A stretch of DNA of 64,000 nt. Source: an uncultured Coriobacteriia bacterium. Lineage in GTDB: Bacteria; Actinomycetota; Coriobacteriia; Coriobacteriales; QAMH01. The notes under the pieces were generated by a model. The model was not told the origin of the DNA, did not search any database, and saw nothing but the letters and a program-made list of their open reading frames with translations. This document shows, piece by piece, positions 1-6,598 of the stretch; within the stretch, counting starts at the first letter, position 1, and each line of letters begins with the position of its first letter. The DNA is taken from NCBI GenBank assembly GCA_948466335.1, contig CAOKAE010000002.1:156029-220028 (forward strand), given 5' to 3'. A program made the translations under genes and the position numbers.

Positions 1-866
1 GCGCCCAGGAACTTGGCGCGCTCGGCATCTGGGTCGGCGCGGTTCCCAGCGACCGCCTGCTGTGGGCCATGAAGCAGTACCAGCCCACCTTCTTCTGGTC
101 GTCCCCCTCCTATGCCTGGCAGCTTGGCCAGAAGGCCATCGAGAAGGGCTACGATCCCAAGACGGACTTCGCCTCGCTCAAGCACATCATCATCTCGGGC
201 GAGCCCGGTGGCTCCATCGAATCCACCCGCAAGGCCATCGAGGAGATCTGGGACGCGAGCGTCTATGACTTCTTCGGCCTGTCCGACATCTACGGCGCCT
301 GCGCGGCCATGTGCGATGCCAAGGACGGTCTGCACATCATCGAGGACCAGATCCTCGTCGAGGTCGTCGACCCCGTCACGGGCGAGGTCTTGCCCGATGG
401 TGAGCGCGGCGAGATTGTCTACACGACGCTCAAGAAGCGCGCCCGCCCGATGATTCGCTTCCGCAGCGGCGATATCGGCCACGTCAACCGCGAGACCTGC
501 GAGTGCGGTCGCACCATGACCCGCATCTACATCCAGGGCCGCAAGGACGAGATGTTCATCGTGAGCGCCGTCAACGTCTTCCCGAGCGACATCGAGTACA
601 TCGTGCGCAACGACAAGGGCCTGTCCGGCGAATACCTCATCCGCGTCTACGACGAGAACTTCACGACGCGCTACGAAGTCTCCGTCGAGCGTGCGTTTGG
701 AAGTGACGAGGCGTACGATGAGATCGCCAAGCGCGTCGAGAACGAGCTCAAGACCCACACCGGCGTACGCCCGGCCAAGGTGCTCGTGTTCGACACTGAC
801 AAGCTGGGCACTTCGAGCGAGCACAAGGCCAAGCGCTTCATCGACGAGCGCAACCAGGACGCGTAG
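1..866 (+). CDS. Phenylacetate-CoA ligase-like adenylate-forming enzyme, 5' truncated by window edge
   Basis: The frame is open from the first full codon at base 3, so the window holds only the C-terminal ~288 residues of a ~430-residue family. The family activates aryl or other carboxylic acids to CoA thioesters through an acyl-adenylate. Visible signatures are SGEPGG in the core, FFGLSDIYG before the adenylate site, RFRSGDIGHV, and GRKDEMFIVSAVNVFPSDIE, which opens the mobile C-terminal domain of PaaK-type ligases. A CxC pair (ETCECGR) suits the small C-terminal metal or structural motif of this subgroup. The next gene follows after 18 bases, so the two are probably co-transcribed. The acid substrate cannot be read from the sequence. 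Confidence 0.88.
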   Translation, partial: AQELGALGIWVGAVPSDRLLWAMKQYQPTFFWSSPSYAWQLGQKAIEKGYDPKTDFASLKHIIISGEPGGSIESTRKAIEEIWDASVYDFFGLSDIYGACAAMCDAKDGLHIIEDQILVEVVDPVTGEVLPDGERGEIVYTTLKKRARPMIRFRSGDIGHVNRETCECGRTMTRIYIQGRKDEMFIVSAVNVFPSDIEYIVRNDKGLSGEYLIRVYDENFTTRYEVSVERAFGSDEAYDEIAKRVENELKTHTGVRPAKVLVFDTDKLGTSSEHKAKRFIDERNQDA

Positions 867-884
867 GAAGGCAAGGGATACATC

Positions 885-1538
885 ATGACCAAGAAGTTCG
901 CAGTTTCCGGACAGCACTACCTGTTCGACGTCCAGTCCTTCGCGGCCCTCGTCCTCGCGCTTGGCGGCGATGATTACGAGTACGCACTGCGCGACCGCAC
1001 CACCAAGCGCGTCATCGAGGACGTCGCAAGCGGCGAGAGCGAAATCGGCGTGCTCGTCGAGACCACGCGCTCGGCGGCCGGCCTCGAGGAGGCCTTCGCG
1101 CAAGCCGGCGTTGAGTTCGTCGAGCTCATCGAGTCGACTCCGCGCGTCGCCCTGCCCAAGAGCCACCCGTTCGTGAACGCCGAATCACTCACGCTCGACC
1201 AGCTCGAGGACTATCCGTACATCTACTTCGAGCAGGAGGAGGACGCCCCGGTGTGCTTTGCCGAGGAGGCCCTTGCCGACGAAGCGCGCCATAAGAGCAT
1301 CGCCTGCACGGACCGCGCCTCGCTCTCCGAGCTCATCGTCGCGCTCAATGGCTATACGGTGACGAGCGGCATCCTCGTCGGCATCTCGGATGGCGCCTCT
1401 CTCGCCACGGTGCGCCTCGACACGGACGTGACGCTGCATCTGGGCTACATCGTCAAGAAGGGCGTGGAGCTCTCCGACACGGCCAAGAAGTTCATCGAGA
1501 AGCTTGAGGGCAACCTCAAGAAGTACGCGAAGTTCTAA
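885..1538 (+). CDS. Stand-alone LysR-type substrate-binding domain protein (no DNA-binding domain)
   Basis: This 217-residue protein reads like the effector-binding half of a LysR-type regulator. RVALPKSHPF and SLTLDQLEDYPYIYFEQ match the family's typical 'lpxxHPlA...itleDLadyPfI' segment, and GVLVET resembles the first strand-loop region. The usual N-terminal winged helix-turn-helix (~60 residues) and linker are absent. The start codon has a GGCAAGGGA purine-rich region upstream and directly follows the ligase gene, so the missing domain is not just a wrong start. It may act as a ligand-binding accessory for the upstream CoA ligase pathway, or as a cytoplasmic binding protein. Function is inferred; no catalytic motif is visible. 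Confidence 0.7.
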   Translation: MTKKFAVSGQHYLFDVQSFAALVLALGGDDYEYALRDRTTKRVIEDVASGESEIGVLVETTRSAAGLEEAFAQAGVEFVELIESTPRVALPKSHPFVNAESLTLDQLEDYPYIYFEQEEDAPVCFAEEALADEARHKSIACTDRASLSELIVALNGYTVTSGILVGISDGASLATVRLDTDVTLHLGYIVKKGVELSDTAKKFIEKLEGNLKKYAKF

Positions 1539-1567
1539 AGACGCAGCTCACTGACTCGGCTTTGCGT

Positions 1568-1595
1568 ATGGGGCGGTCCCTATGGACCGCCCCAT
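1568..1595 (+). terminator. Hairpin terminator after the LysR-like domain gene
   Basis: A perfect 12-bp stem (ATGGGGCGGTCC / GGACCGCCCCAT) with a CTAT loop begins 29 bases after the stop. No clean T-run follows (CTTCGCC), so termination is inferred from the strength of the stem. Confidence 0.6.
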
Positions 1596-1679
1596 CTTCG
1601 CCACTATCGGCAAGAATTGCAATCGAGTACCGATGAAATAGCGTTGTTTTTGCCGATAACGGCAAAGACGAGCAAAGAC

Positions 1680-1727
1680 GAGATTTCTCGACTCCACTCA
1701 CTTCGTTCGTTTCGCTCGAAATGACAG
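1680..1727. repeat. Dispersed intergenic repeat, family B (copy 1)
   Basis: The element runs from GAGATTTCTCGACT to CGCTCGAAATGACAG. It is almost the exact inverse of the sequence at 60461-60507 and shares both ends with 56846-56930. It lies between the convergent ends of the LysR-like gene and the FKBP gene. Confidence 0.75.
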
Positions 1728-1744
1728 TGGGAGTAGCAGTCCTT

Positions 1745-2188
1745 TCATTCGTCGGTGATATCGAGGAGTTCGAGTTCGTACTCGAGGGTCTTGCCGGCGA
1801 AGGGGTGGTTGAAGTCGACCTGGATGAAGTCCTCGGTGGCCTTCGTGCAGATGGCGGGAATTCGTTGCTGCGAGACGGGATTGACCCAGCTACCCACGAA
1901 GCCCTCGTAGATTTCGTCGCCATTGGGAAAGTCGCGGCGCAGGAAGCGCTGCACGCCCGCCGGGTCATGCTCGCCGTAGGCCCTCGCGGGCTCGATCACC
2001 ACGGTGCGCGTCTCGCCGAGTTCCATGTCATAGAGCGCCTCGTCGATGCCGCGGATGACCTCCCCCACGCCCATGCGAATGGTGGTGGGTTCGTTCCAGC
2101 AGATATCTTCGGGAGGCTGGCCCTGCACGCCGCCGCGATAGCGCAGGTGCGCCACCTTCCCCGAGCGCTCGGTATTCGGAAAAGCCAT
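1745..2188 (-). CDS. FKBP-type peptidyl-prolyl cis-trans isomerase, SlyD-like
   Basis: This is a 147-residue cytoplasmic prolyl isomerase/chaperone of the SlyD branch. The FKBP fold is recognisable at the N terminus (KVAHLRYRG, then GVGEVIRGIDEALYDMELGE). The family hallmark AYGEHDP precedes the inserted chaperone flap, and the protein closes with VDFNHPFAGKTLEYELELLDI. It lacks the His/Cys-rich metal-binding tail of E. coli SlyD. The start at 2188 is chosen because AAGGAGG lies five bases upstream; a longer reading frame to 2215 would put that ribosome site inside the gene. It lies downstream of the molybdoenzyme pair on the same strand, so a role in its folding is possible but unproven. Confidence 0.9.
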   Translation of the reverse strand: MAFPNTERSGKVAHLRYRGGVQGQPPEDICWNEPTTIRMGVGEVIRGIDEALYDMELGETRTVVIEPARAYGEHDPAGVQRFLRRDFPNGDEIYEGFVGSWVNPVSQQRIPAICTKATEDFIQVDFNHPFAGKTLEYELELLDITDE

Positions 2189-2243
2189 GCCAGCCTCCTT
2201 ACGGCTGCAGGGCACCGCATGACGCGACGCCCCGCTCTCGTTC

Positions 2244-2606
2244 CTAATCTCGTAGCTTCTCGTAGGGCTTGTACACCGGCGTGAAGATAACCTGGCGCTT
2301 CGTGCCGTCCATCTTCTTGGCCAGCTCGCACACCGACCCGTAGGTCATCACGTTTGCCAGGCAGTGGTGCACGCAGATGGGCTCGCGGCCACGGCTCGTG
2401 CGGTCGATGCACAAGTCGCACAGGTCGCTCGGCACCGGAATCTTGTTCCAGTTGTAATGGCCGGGTTCGATCTCCCACGGTCCGTCATCGAGCACGCGGA
2501 TGCCCCACTTGCCCACCGGGTAATCGTGCTCTTCCTTGCATGACACCTCGCACGACTGGCAGCCCGTGCAGAGCTCGTAATCGATCAGCAGTCCCATTGC
2601 CTCCAT
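2244..2606 (-). CDS. 4Fe-4S ferredoxin-type electron-transfer subunit of a molybdoenzyme
   Basis: This 120-residue protein is the small iron-sulfur partner of the oxidoreductase encoded directly upstream, whose stop codon lies only two bases before this start. Cysteine motifs CTGCQSCEVSC near residue 15, CDLCID near residue 65 and a later CVHHC fit the short DmsB/NrfC-like two-cluster type, not the ~200-residue four-cluster version. It would pass electrons to or from the catalytic subunit in the cytoplasm; there is no signal peptide or membrane anchor. A second ATG three codons in is a possible alternative start. A close homologue occurs at 50254-50577. Confidence 0.9.
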   Translation of the reverse strand: MEAMGLLIDYELCTGCQSCEVSCKEEHDYPVGKWGIRVLDDGPWEIEPGHYNWNKIPVPSDLCDLCIDRTSRGREPICVHHCLANVMTYGSVCELAKKMDGTKRQVIFTPVYKPYEKLRD

Positions 2607-2608
2607 GG

Positions 2609-4990
2609 CTACCTCAACTCCCCGAATTTGTCCTGGATGAGCTGCATGTCCGTGTCGAAGTTCTCATCCGTGCCCTCGACGTTGCAGAGCATGCACTTGA
2701 ATGGCGCGCCGAATCCCAGCTTGCCCACGTGGAAGTTGGGAATGAGGTTGTTGATGTTCGAGCGGCACACGCCGTAGTTGTGCGGTGCGTTGCCGTCCTC
2801 CTCCGGGAACCACCAGCCGTGCTGCGCGTGAATCACGTCGGGCTTCACCGACACCGTGAGCTTGGCCTTGAGGTACGCCTCGCCGAACTGGTTGAACACG
2901 CGGCACCACTGGCCGTCGACAACACCGAGCTTCTTGGCAGTCTCGGGATTGATCTCGACGAGCGGGTTGGGATTGAGCTCGCGCAGACGCGGAATCTGGC
3001 GATGCTCCGAGTGGAAGAACGCGTAGGTGCGCGCGCCGGTGGTGAGCACGAACGGATAGTCCTCCAGAAGCTCCGGCGTGCTGATGGGGCTGAAGTCCGG
3101 CTCCTCGTAGTACGGCAGCGGGTCATCGCCGAACTGCTGGAATCCCAGGTTGTAGAGCTCGACGCGACCCGTGGGTGTGTTGAAGCCGGGGGCGCCGTCG
3201 GGGCGCATGAGGCCCTTCTCGTACTTGTAGTACTCGTTCTTGCTCTGGATGCACACCTGCTCGCGCAGCTCCTCGAACATGCGGCTCTTGCCAAAGCGCA
3301 GGAACTGCAGCAGGTCGTAGTAGCTATCGAATTCCTCGAAGCGCTTGGGATTGAGGCGCTTGCCCAGGATGTAGAGCAGCTCGAGGTCGCCTCGGCAGTC
3401 ACCTTCGTCGACGCACTTGTTCTGCGTGCCGAAGTACAGCGGTGCCGAGCCGTAGGCGGCGGCGACCGTGCTGTCACGCTCGACCACCGTGGCCAGCGGC
3501 AAGACGATGTCGCAGACCGCCTGAATCGACGGCGTCATGAAGCAGTCGAAGCCGATGACGAACTCGAGCGAACGGTTGATGGCCGCCTCCCAGCGCTTGG
3601 GCTCGGCCGAGGTGCAGGCCAGCAGGTTGTTGCCGGCAAAGGCGCCGATGCGCAGCGGGTACGGCTCGTCGGTCTCCATGCAGCGCAGCGTGAGGTCGGC
3701 ATGGGAGTTCTGGCTCATGCCGCAGTAGGCCGGGTATTCCTTGAGGCCGATCATCTTGCCGCGCAGCTCGTCGTCATCGAGAGCCATGTAGGGCATATAC
3801 TCGTCGTCTTCCTCGGTGTCGGCGTCGAGTGCCACGGCACCGCCGGTGGTGATCTGGCCACCGGGGCGGTCGATGTTGCCGGTGATGGCCATGAGGGCGA
3901 TGATGCACTGCGCCTGCTGCATGCCATTGGTCTTCTGGTCGGTCGCGAGGCCCCACTGGATCGTGGCGGCCTCGGCGTTGGCGTACAGGCGGGCGGCGCC
4001 GATGATGTCCTCGGCGGGAACGCCGCAGATCTCGGCGGCTTTCTCGGGCGGCATCGTTGCCACGCGCTCGGCGAGCTGCTCGAAGCCGTAGCACCACTTC
4101 TCGACGAAGTCGTGGTCGTAGAGTCCCTCGCGAATGATCACGTCGAGCATCGCCATGCCGATGGCCGTATCGGTGCCGGGGCGCAGCTGCAGATGGTAGG
4201 CGGCACGCGTCGTGAGCCAGTTCACGCGCGAGTCGACCATGATGAGCTTGCTGCCACGCTTCATGAGGTCGATGACCGCATGACCGAACGCGCCGTCCGG
4301 GTTCGAGACCGTCGGCACCTTGCCCCACAGCACGACGGCTTCGGGGACGTGGTACTCGGGATCATCGTAGCGACCGGGCAGGCAGCCCGCGTAGTCCATC
4401 TCGGGATACACCAGGCCGGCCGACATGGTGCCGGCGGCCAGACGCGGGAAGTAGCACGCATAGCCTGACTGCGTGTAGCATGCGTTGGGCGTCTGCCACA
4501 CCATGGCGGTGTAGGTCATGCACGATACGCCGCCCTCACGACCGGTGCCGCCGAAGTTCACGAAGCTTTCCTTGCCGTACTTGCCCGTGATCTCCGTGTA
4601 GCGCTCCTCGATGAGGTCGAGTGCTTCATCCCAGGTGATCTCCTCCCACGCATCCGCCTGGCCGCGCTTGTCGCGGTCGCGCTTCATCGGATGCAGGATG
4701 CGGGAGTTGTTGTACTCGTAGTCCTTGAGCGCGATGCAGCGCACGCACAGACGGCCCTGGGTGACGGGATGGTTCTCGTCGCCCTCGACCTTGACGAGAC
4801 GTCCGTTCTCGTCCGTGTAGAGCTTGAGTCCGCAGCCAACCGGGTGACAGCCCGGCGGTGACCACACGCAGCTCCTGGTGACGGTCAGCCCCGTGTCCTC
4901 GTCGGTGAATCGCCAGGGCTTGCCCAGGTCGTTCACGTCGGAGAGGCTGTCCAGCTTGACGGCTGGTGACGCAGTCTTTCTCAACGCCAT
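2609..4990 (-). CDS. Molybdopterin-dependent oxidoreductase, DMSO-reductase superfamily (catalytic subunit)
   Basis: This is a 793-residue enzyme carrying a bis-molybdopterin cofactor. An N-terminal [4Fe-4S] site is formed by Cys48, Cys53, Cys82 and Cys85 (C-x4-C-x28-C-x2-C), followed by ITWDEALDLI. Cys179 in GYACYFPR aligns with Cys172 of the paralogue at 50593-52887 and is a candidate metal ligand. The C-terminal dinucleotide-binding domain is visible (LTTGARTYAFFHSEHRQ, then HGWWFPE). There is no Tat signal, so it acts in the cytoplasm. The start at 4990 follows a GAGAGGAG site; the frame extends to 5095 without a good site. The layout resembles Eggerthella/Gordonibacter catechol dehydroxylase or acetylene-hydratase-like loci; that is inference, and the substrate is unknown. 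A divergent PucR-like regulator probably controls it. Confidence 0.92.
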   Translation of the reverse strand: MALRKTASPAVKLDSLSDVNDLGKPWRFTDEDTGLTVTRSCVWSPPGCHPVGCGLKLYTDENGRLVKVEGDENHPVTQGRLCVRCIALKDYEYNNSRILHPMKRDRDKRGQADAWEEITWDEALDLIEERYTEITGKYGKESFVNFGGTGREGGVSCMTYTAMVWQTPNACYTQSGYACYFPRLAAGTMSAGLVYPEMDYAGCLPGRYDDPEYHVPEAVVLWGKVPTVSNPDGAFGHAVIDLMKRGSKLIMVDSRVNWLTTRAAYHLQLRPGTDTAIGMAMLDVIIREGLYDHDFVEKWCYGFEQLAERVATMPPEKAAEICGVPAEDIIGAARLYANAEAATIQWGLATDQKTNGMQQAQCIIALMAITGNIDRPGGQITTGGAVALDADTEEDDEYMPYMALDDDELRGKMIGLKEYPAYCGMSQNSHADLTLRCMETDEPYPLRIGAFAGNNLLACTSAEPKRWEAAINRSLEFVIGFDCFMTPSIQAVCDIVLPLATVVERDSTVAAAYGSAPLYFGTQNKCVDEGDCRGDLELLYILGKRLNPKRFEEFDSYYDLLQFLRFGKSRMFEELREQVCIQSKNEYYKYEKGLMRPDGAPGFNTPTGRVELYNLGFQQFGDDPLPYYEEPDFSPISTPELLEDYPFVLTTGARTYAFFHSEHRQIPRLRELNPNPLVEINPETAKKLGVVDGQWCRVFNQFGEAYLKAKLTVSVKPDVIHAQHGWWFPEEDGNAPHNYGVCRSNINNLIPNFHVGKLGFGAPFKCMLCNVEGTDENFDTDMQLIQDKFGELR

Positions 4991-5137
4991 GTCCCACTCC
5001 TCTCGTTCAAAACGCACGGCAATTCGCCATAGGCCAAGCATATGGACGGGAACGACCGCAGAGAAGCTATCGCGTGGTGCCGTATGAAGGGGCAAGTGCG
5101 AACGGGGCGACCAATTGCGACATCTTTCGAACTCTCA

Positions 5138-5145
5138 GTACGGAT
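5138..5145. promoter_or_regulatory. Extra GTACGGAT half-site in the divergent intergenic region
   Basis: A third copy of the GTACGGAT word that forms the palindrome at 5235-5255 lies about 100 bases away, nearer the molybdoenzyme gene. This is the spacing expected if one regulator contacts both divergent promoters. Confidence 0.45.
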
Positions 5146-5180
5146 TTTCCGAGGATTTGCGGTCTTGGAGTTCGGACAAA

Positions 5181-5209
5181 TGGGCATGTTTTGAGGTGAA
5201 GGCTATACT
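5181..5209 (+). promoter_or_regulatory. Predicted sigma-70 type promoter of the PucR-like regulator gene
   Basis: TGGGCA (5181-5186) and TATACT (5204-5209) are separated by exactly 17 bases, with 4/6 and 5/6 matches to consensus. The predicted transcript would start near 5216, upstream of the palindrome at 5235-5255. Confidence 0.5.
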
Positions 5210-5234
5210 TTTGCCAAACGGCATGGGCGATTCA

Positions 5235-5255
5235 ATCCGTACCCTGCGTACGGAT
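5235..5255. promoter_or_regulatory. Perfect inverted repeat, probable operator of the PucR-like regulator
   Basis: ATCCGTAC, five bases, then GTACGGAT: 8-bp perfect arms just downstream of the predicted promoter and 21 bases before the regulator start codon. The position suits negative autoregulation. Confidence 0.6.
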
Positions 5256-5276
5256 ACCGACCGGAGCGGAGGCCAC

Positions 5277-6509
5277 ATGTTTCTGAGCATGGACATACTG
5301 GCGGGAGACCTCGCGCAATGGAATCCCGTCGCGCACGTGCATGAAGCGGATACGAGCAGGCAAATCCGCTACGTGACGCCGGCCGGGACACTCAAGCTCG
5401 ATGACGTCTCCGTGCTCTACGCCACAGACGCACGGGGGCTCTCGGACTGCGCGCGCCGGGCGGCCCGTGGCGCCAACCTGCTATGCGCGGGCACACCCGA
5501 CGAGGATGCGCTACGCGCGTGCGATGCGCTCAACGTACTCGTGCTGGATGTGCCCGAAGGTGAATTCGACTTGGCGCTCAAGGACTGCGCCGAGGCCATC
5601 GCCTGGTATGCGGACGGCTTCACGAACCTCGCCGACGCGGTCGAGCGCGGCGACGAGGAGGCGATGCGCCGCGCAGCCACGCTCCTGCAATATTGCCTGC
5701 ACGGAGACTCAGCGCAGACCGACGACCCGAGCGCCCTGGCCGAGCAACTCAACTTGCTCCTGCATCGCAACATCACCTCGTGGCAGCTGCTGGAAGACAC
5801 CATCGCCGATTGGGGGTGGGACCTGCTCGACGAATACCTGTGTGTGACGAGCACCATTCCCGACGGGACGTTTCGCTCGATGCTGACGGCCATCCAACCC
5901 GAGACATCGGGCAAGCCGCCCGCACAGGTATGCCTGCCGCAGGAGGAGTACCTGGTGGTGGTCGTGAACCTGACGCACTTCGGGACGGGCTATCGCGAGG
6001 CGGCACGCGCCATCGCGGCCAAGCTACACGGGCTTTCGAAGGAGGCGCGCATCGGGGCAAGCAACCCGTTCAGCGAGCTGCAGGACCTTTACTACTACGG
6101 CCAGCAGGCCAAAAGCGCCGTGCAGATGGGCAGCGCCTTGAATTGCGACGAGGAACTGTCGTTCTTCCACGACCGCTTCCTCGACTTCGTGGCCCTGCGC
6201 CTGCTGGAGGCATGCCCGCCCACCACGTTGTTTCCACCAGGCTACAGCCGCCTGCGCAACTACGAGCACGGGCGCGGGCGCACCGGCTCGCTGTCGCACT
6301 TCCTCGATAGCTACATCGCGCACGATTTCCAAATGAAGCCCACGGTCGCGGCCGAGTTCTGCTCGCGCACGACGGCGTTCGACAAGCTGCGCAAGATCAA
6401 GCAGATCACGGGCATGGACCTGGACGATCCCAACACGCGCGCCGCCTTGCGCCTGGCAACCCACGCCATACGGCTGTCGAAGCTCTCGCCAAGCCAACCG
6501 GCGAAATGA
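5277..6509 (+). CDS. PucR-family transcriptional regulator, divergent from the molybdoenzyme operon
   Basis: This 410-residue cytoplasmic regulator ends in the PucR-type helix-turn-helix: FLDSYIAHDFQMKPTVAAEFCSR, then LRKIKQITGMDLDDPNTRAALRLA, which matches the family's 'xxAAxxLxVHRNTLxYRLxRIxExxGxDLxDPxxR' pattern. The N-terminal ~330 residues are of no recognised family, with a possible small-molecule sensor region. The start at 5277 is set by GGAGG five bases upstream; the frame opens at 5115 but has no comparable site. Its divergent position from the molybdoenzyme pair and the repeated GTACGGAT words between them suggest it controls both itself and the enzyme. The inducer is unknown. Confidence 0.82.
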   Translation: MFLSMDILAGDLAQWNPVAHVHEADTSRQIRYVTPAGTLKLDDVSVLYATDARGLSDCARRAARGANLLCAGTPDEDALRACDALNVLVLDVPEGEFDLALKDCAEAIAWYADGFTNLADAVERGDEEAMRRAATLLQYCLHGDSAQTDDPSALAEQLNLLLHRNITSWQLLEDTIADWGWDLLDEYLCVTSTIPDGTFRSMLTAIQPETSGKPPAQVCLPQEEYLVVVVNLTHFGTGYREAARAIAAKLHGLSKEARIGASNPFSELQDLYYYGQQAKSAVQMGSALNCDEELSFFHDRFLDFVALRLLEACPPTTLFPPGYSRLRNYEHGRGRTGSLSHFLDSYIAHDFQMKPTVAAEFCSRTTAFDKLRKIKQITGMDLDDPNTRAALRLATHAIRLSKLSPSQPAK

Positions 6510-6535
6510 GACAACCTCCCTGAGACGTTGTCTCA
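6507..6535. repeat. GAGACAA hairpin, family A (copy 1), likely bidirectional terminator
   Basis: TGAGACAAC at 6507-6515 is the exact reverse complement of GTTGTCTCA at 6527-6535, with an 11-base loop. The left arm contains the regulator's own TGA stop codon. It sits between two convergent genes. Confidence 0.7.
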
Positions 6536-6569
6536 AAACATCGACATCTCTTTCGTTTTGGCCGCCTTT

Positions 6570-6598
6570 TGAGACAAGGTGCCTGAGACGTTGTCTCA
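6570..6598. repeat. GAGACAA hairpin, family A (copy 2), likely terminator
   Basis: TGAGACAA at 6570-6577 pairs with TTGTCTCA at 6591-6598, enclosing GGTGCCTGAGACG. The right arm overlaps the stop codon of the AAA+/methyltransferase gene (TGA, 6598 to 6596). A 15-base palindromic core, TGAGACGTTGTCTCA, is shared exactly with copy 1 at 6521-6535. Confidence 0.7.

Noticed and set aside
2354-4468. 704-codon plus-strand open frame opposite the molybdoenzyme
   Set aside because: It is the antisense shadow of a clearly coding, motif-bearing gene; the product is a Val/Leu/Glu/Arg-rich sequence with no family signature, as expected from GC-rich codons read in reverse.
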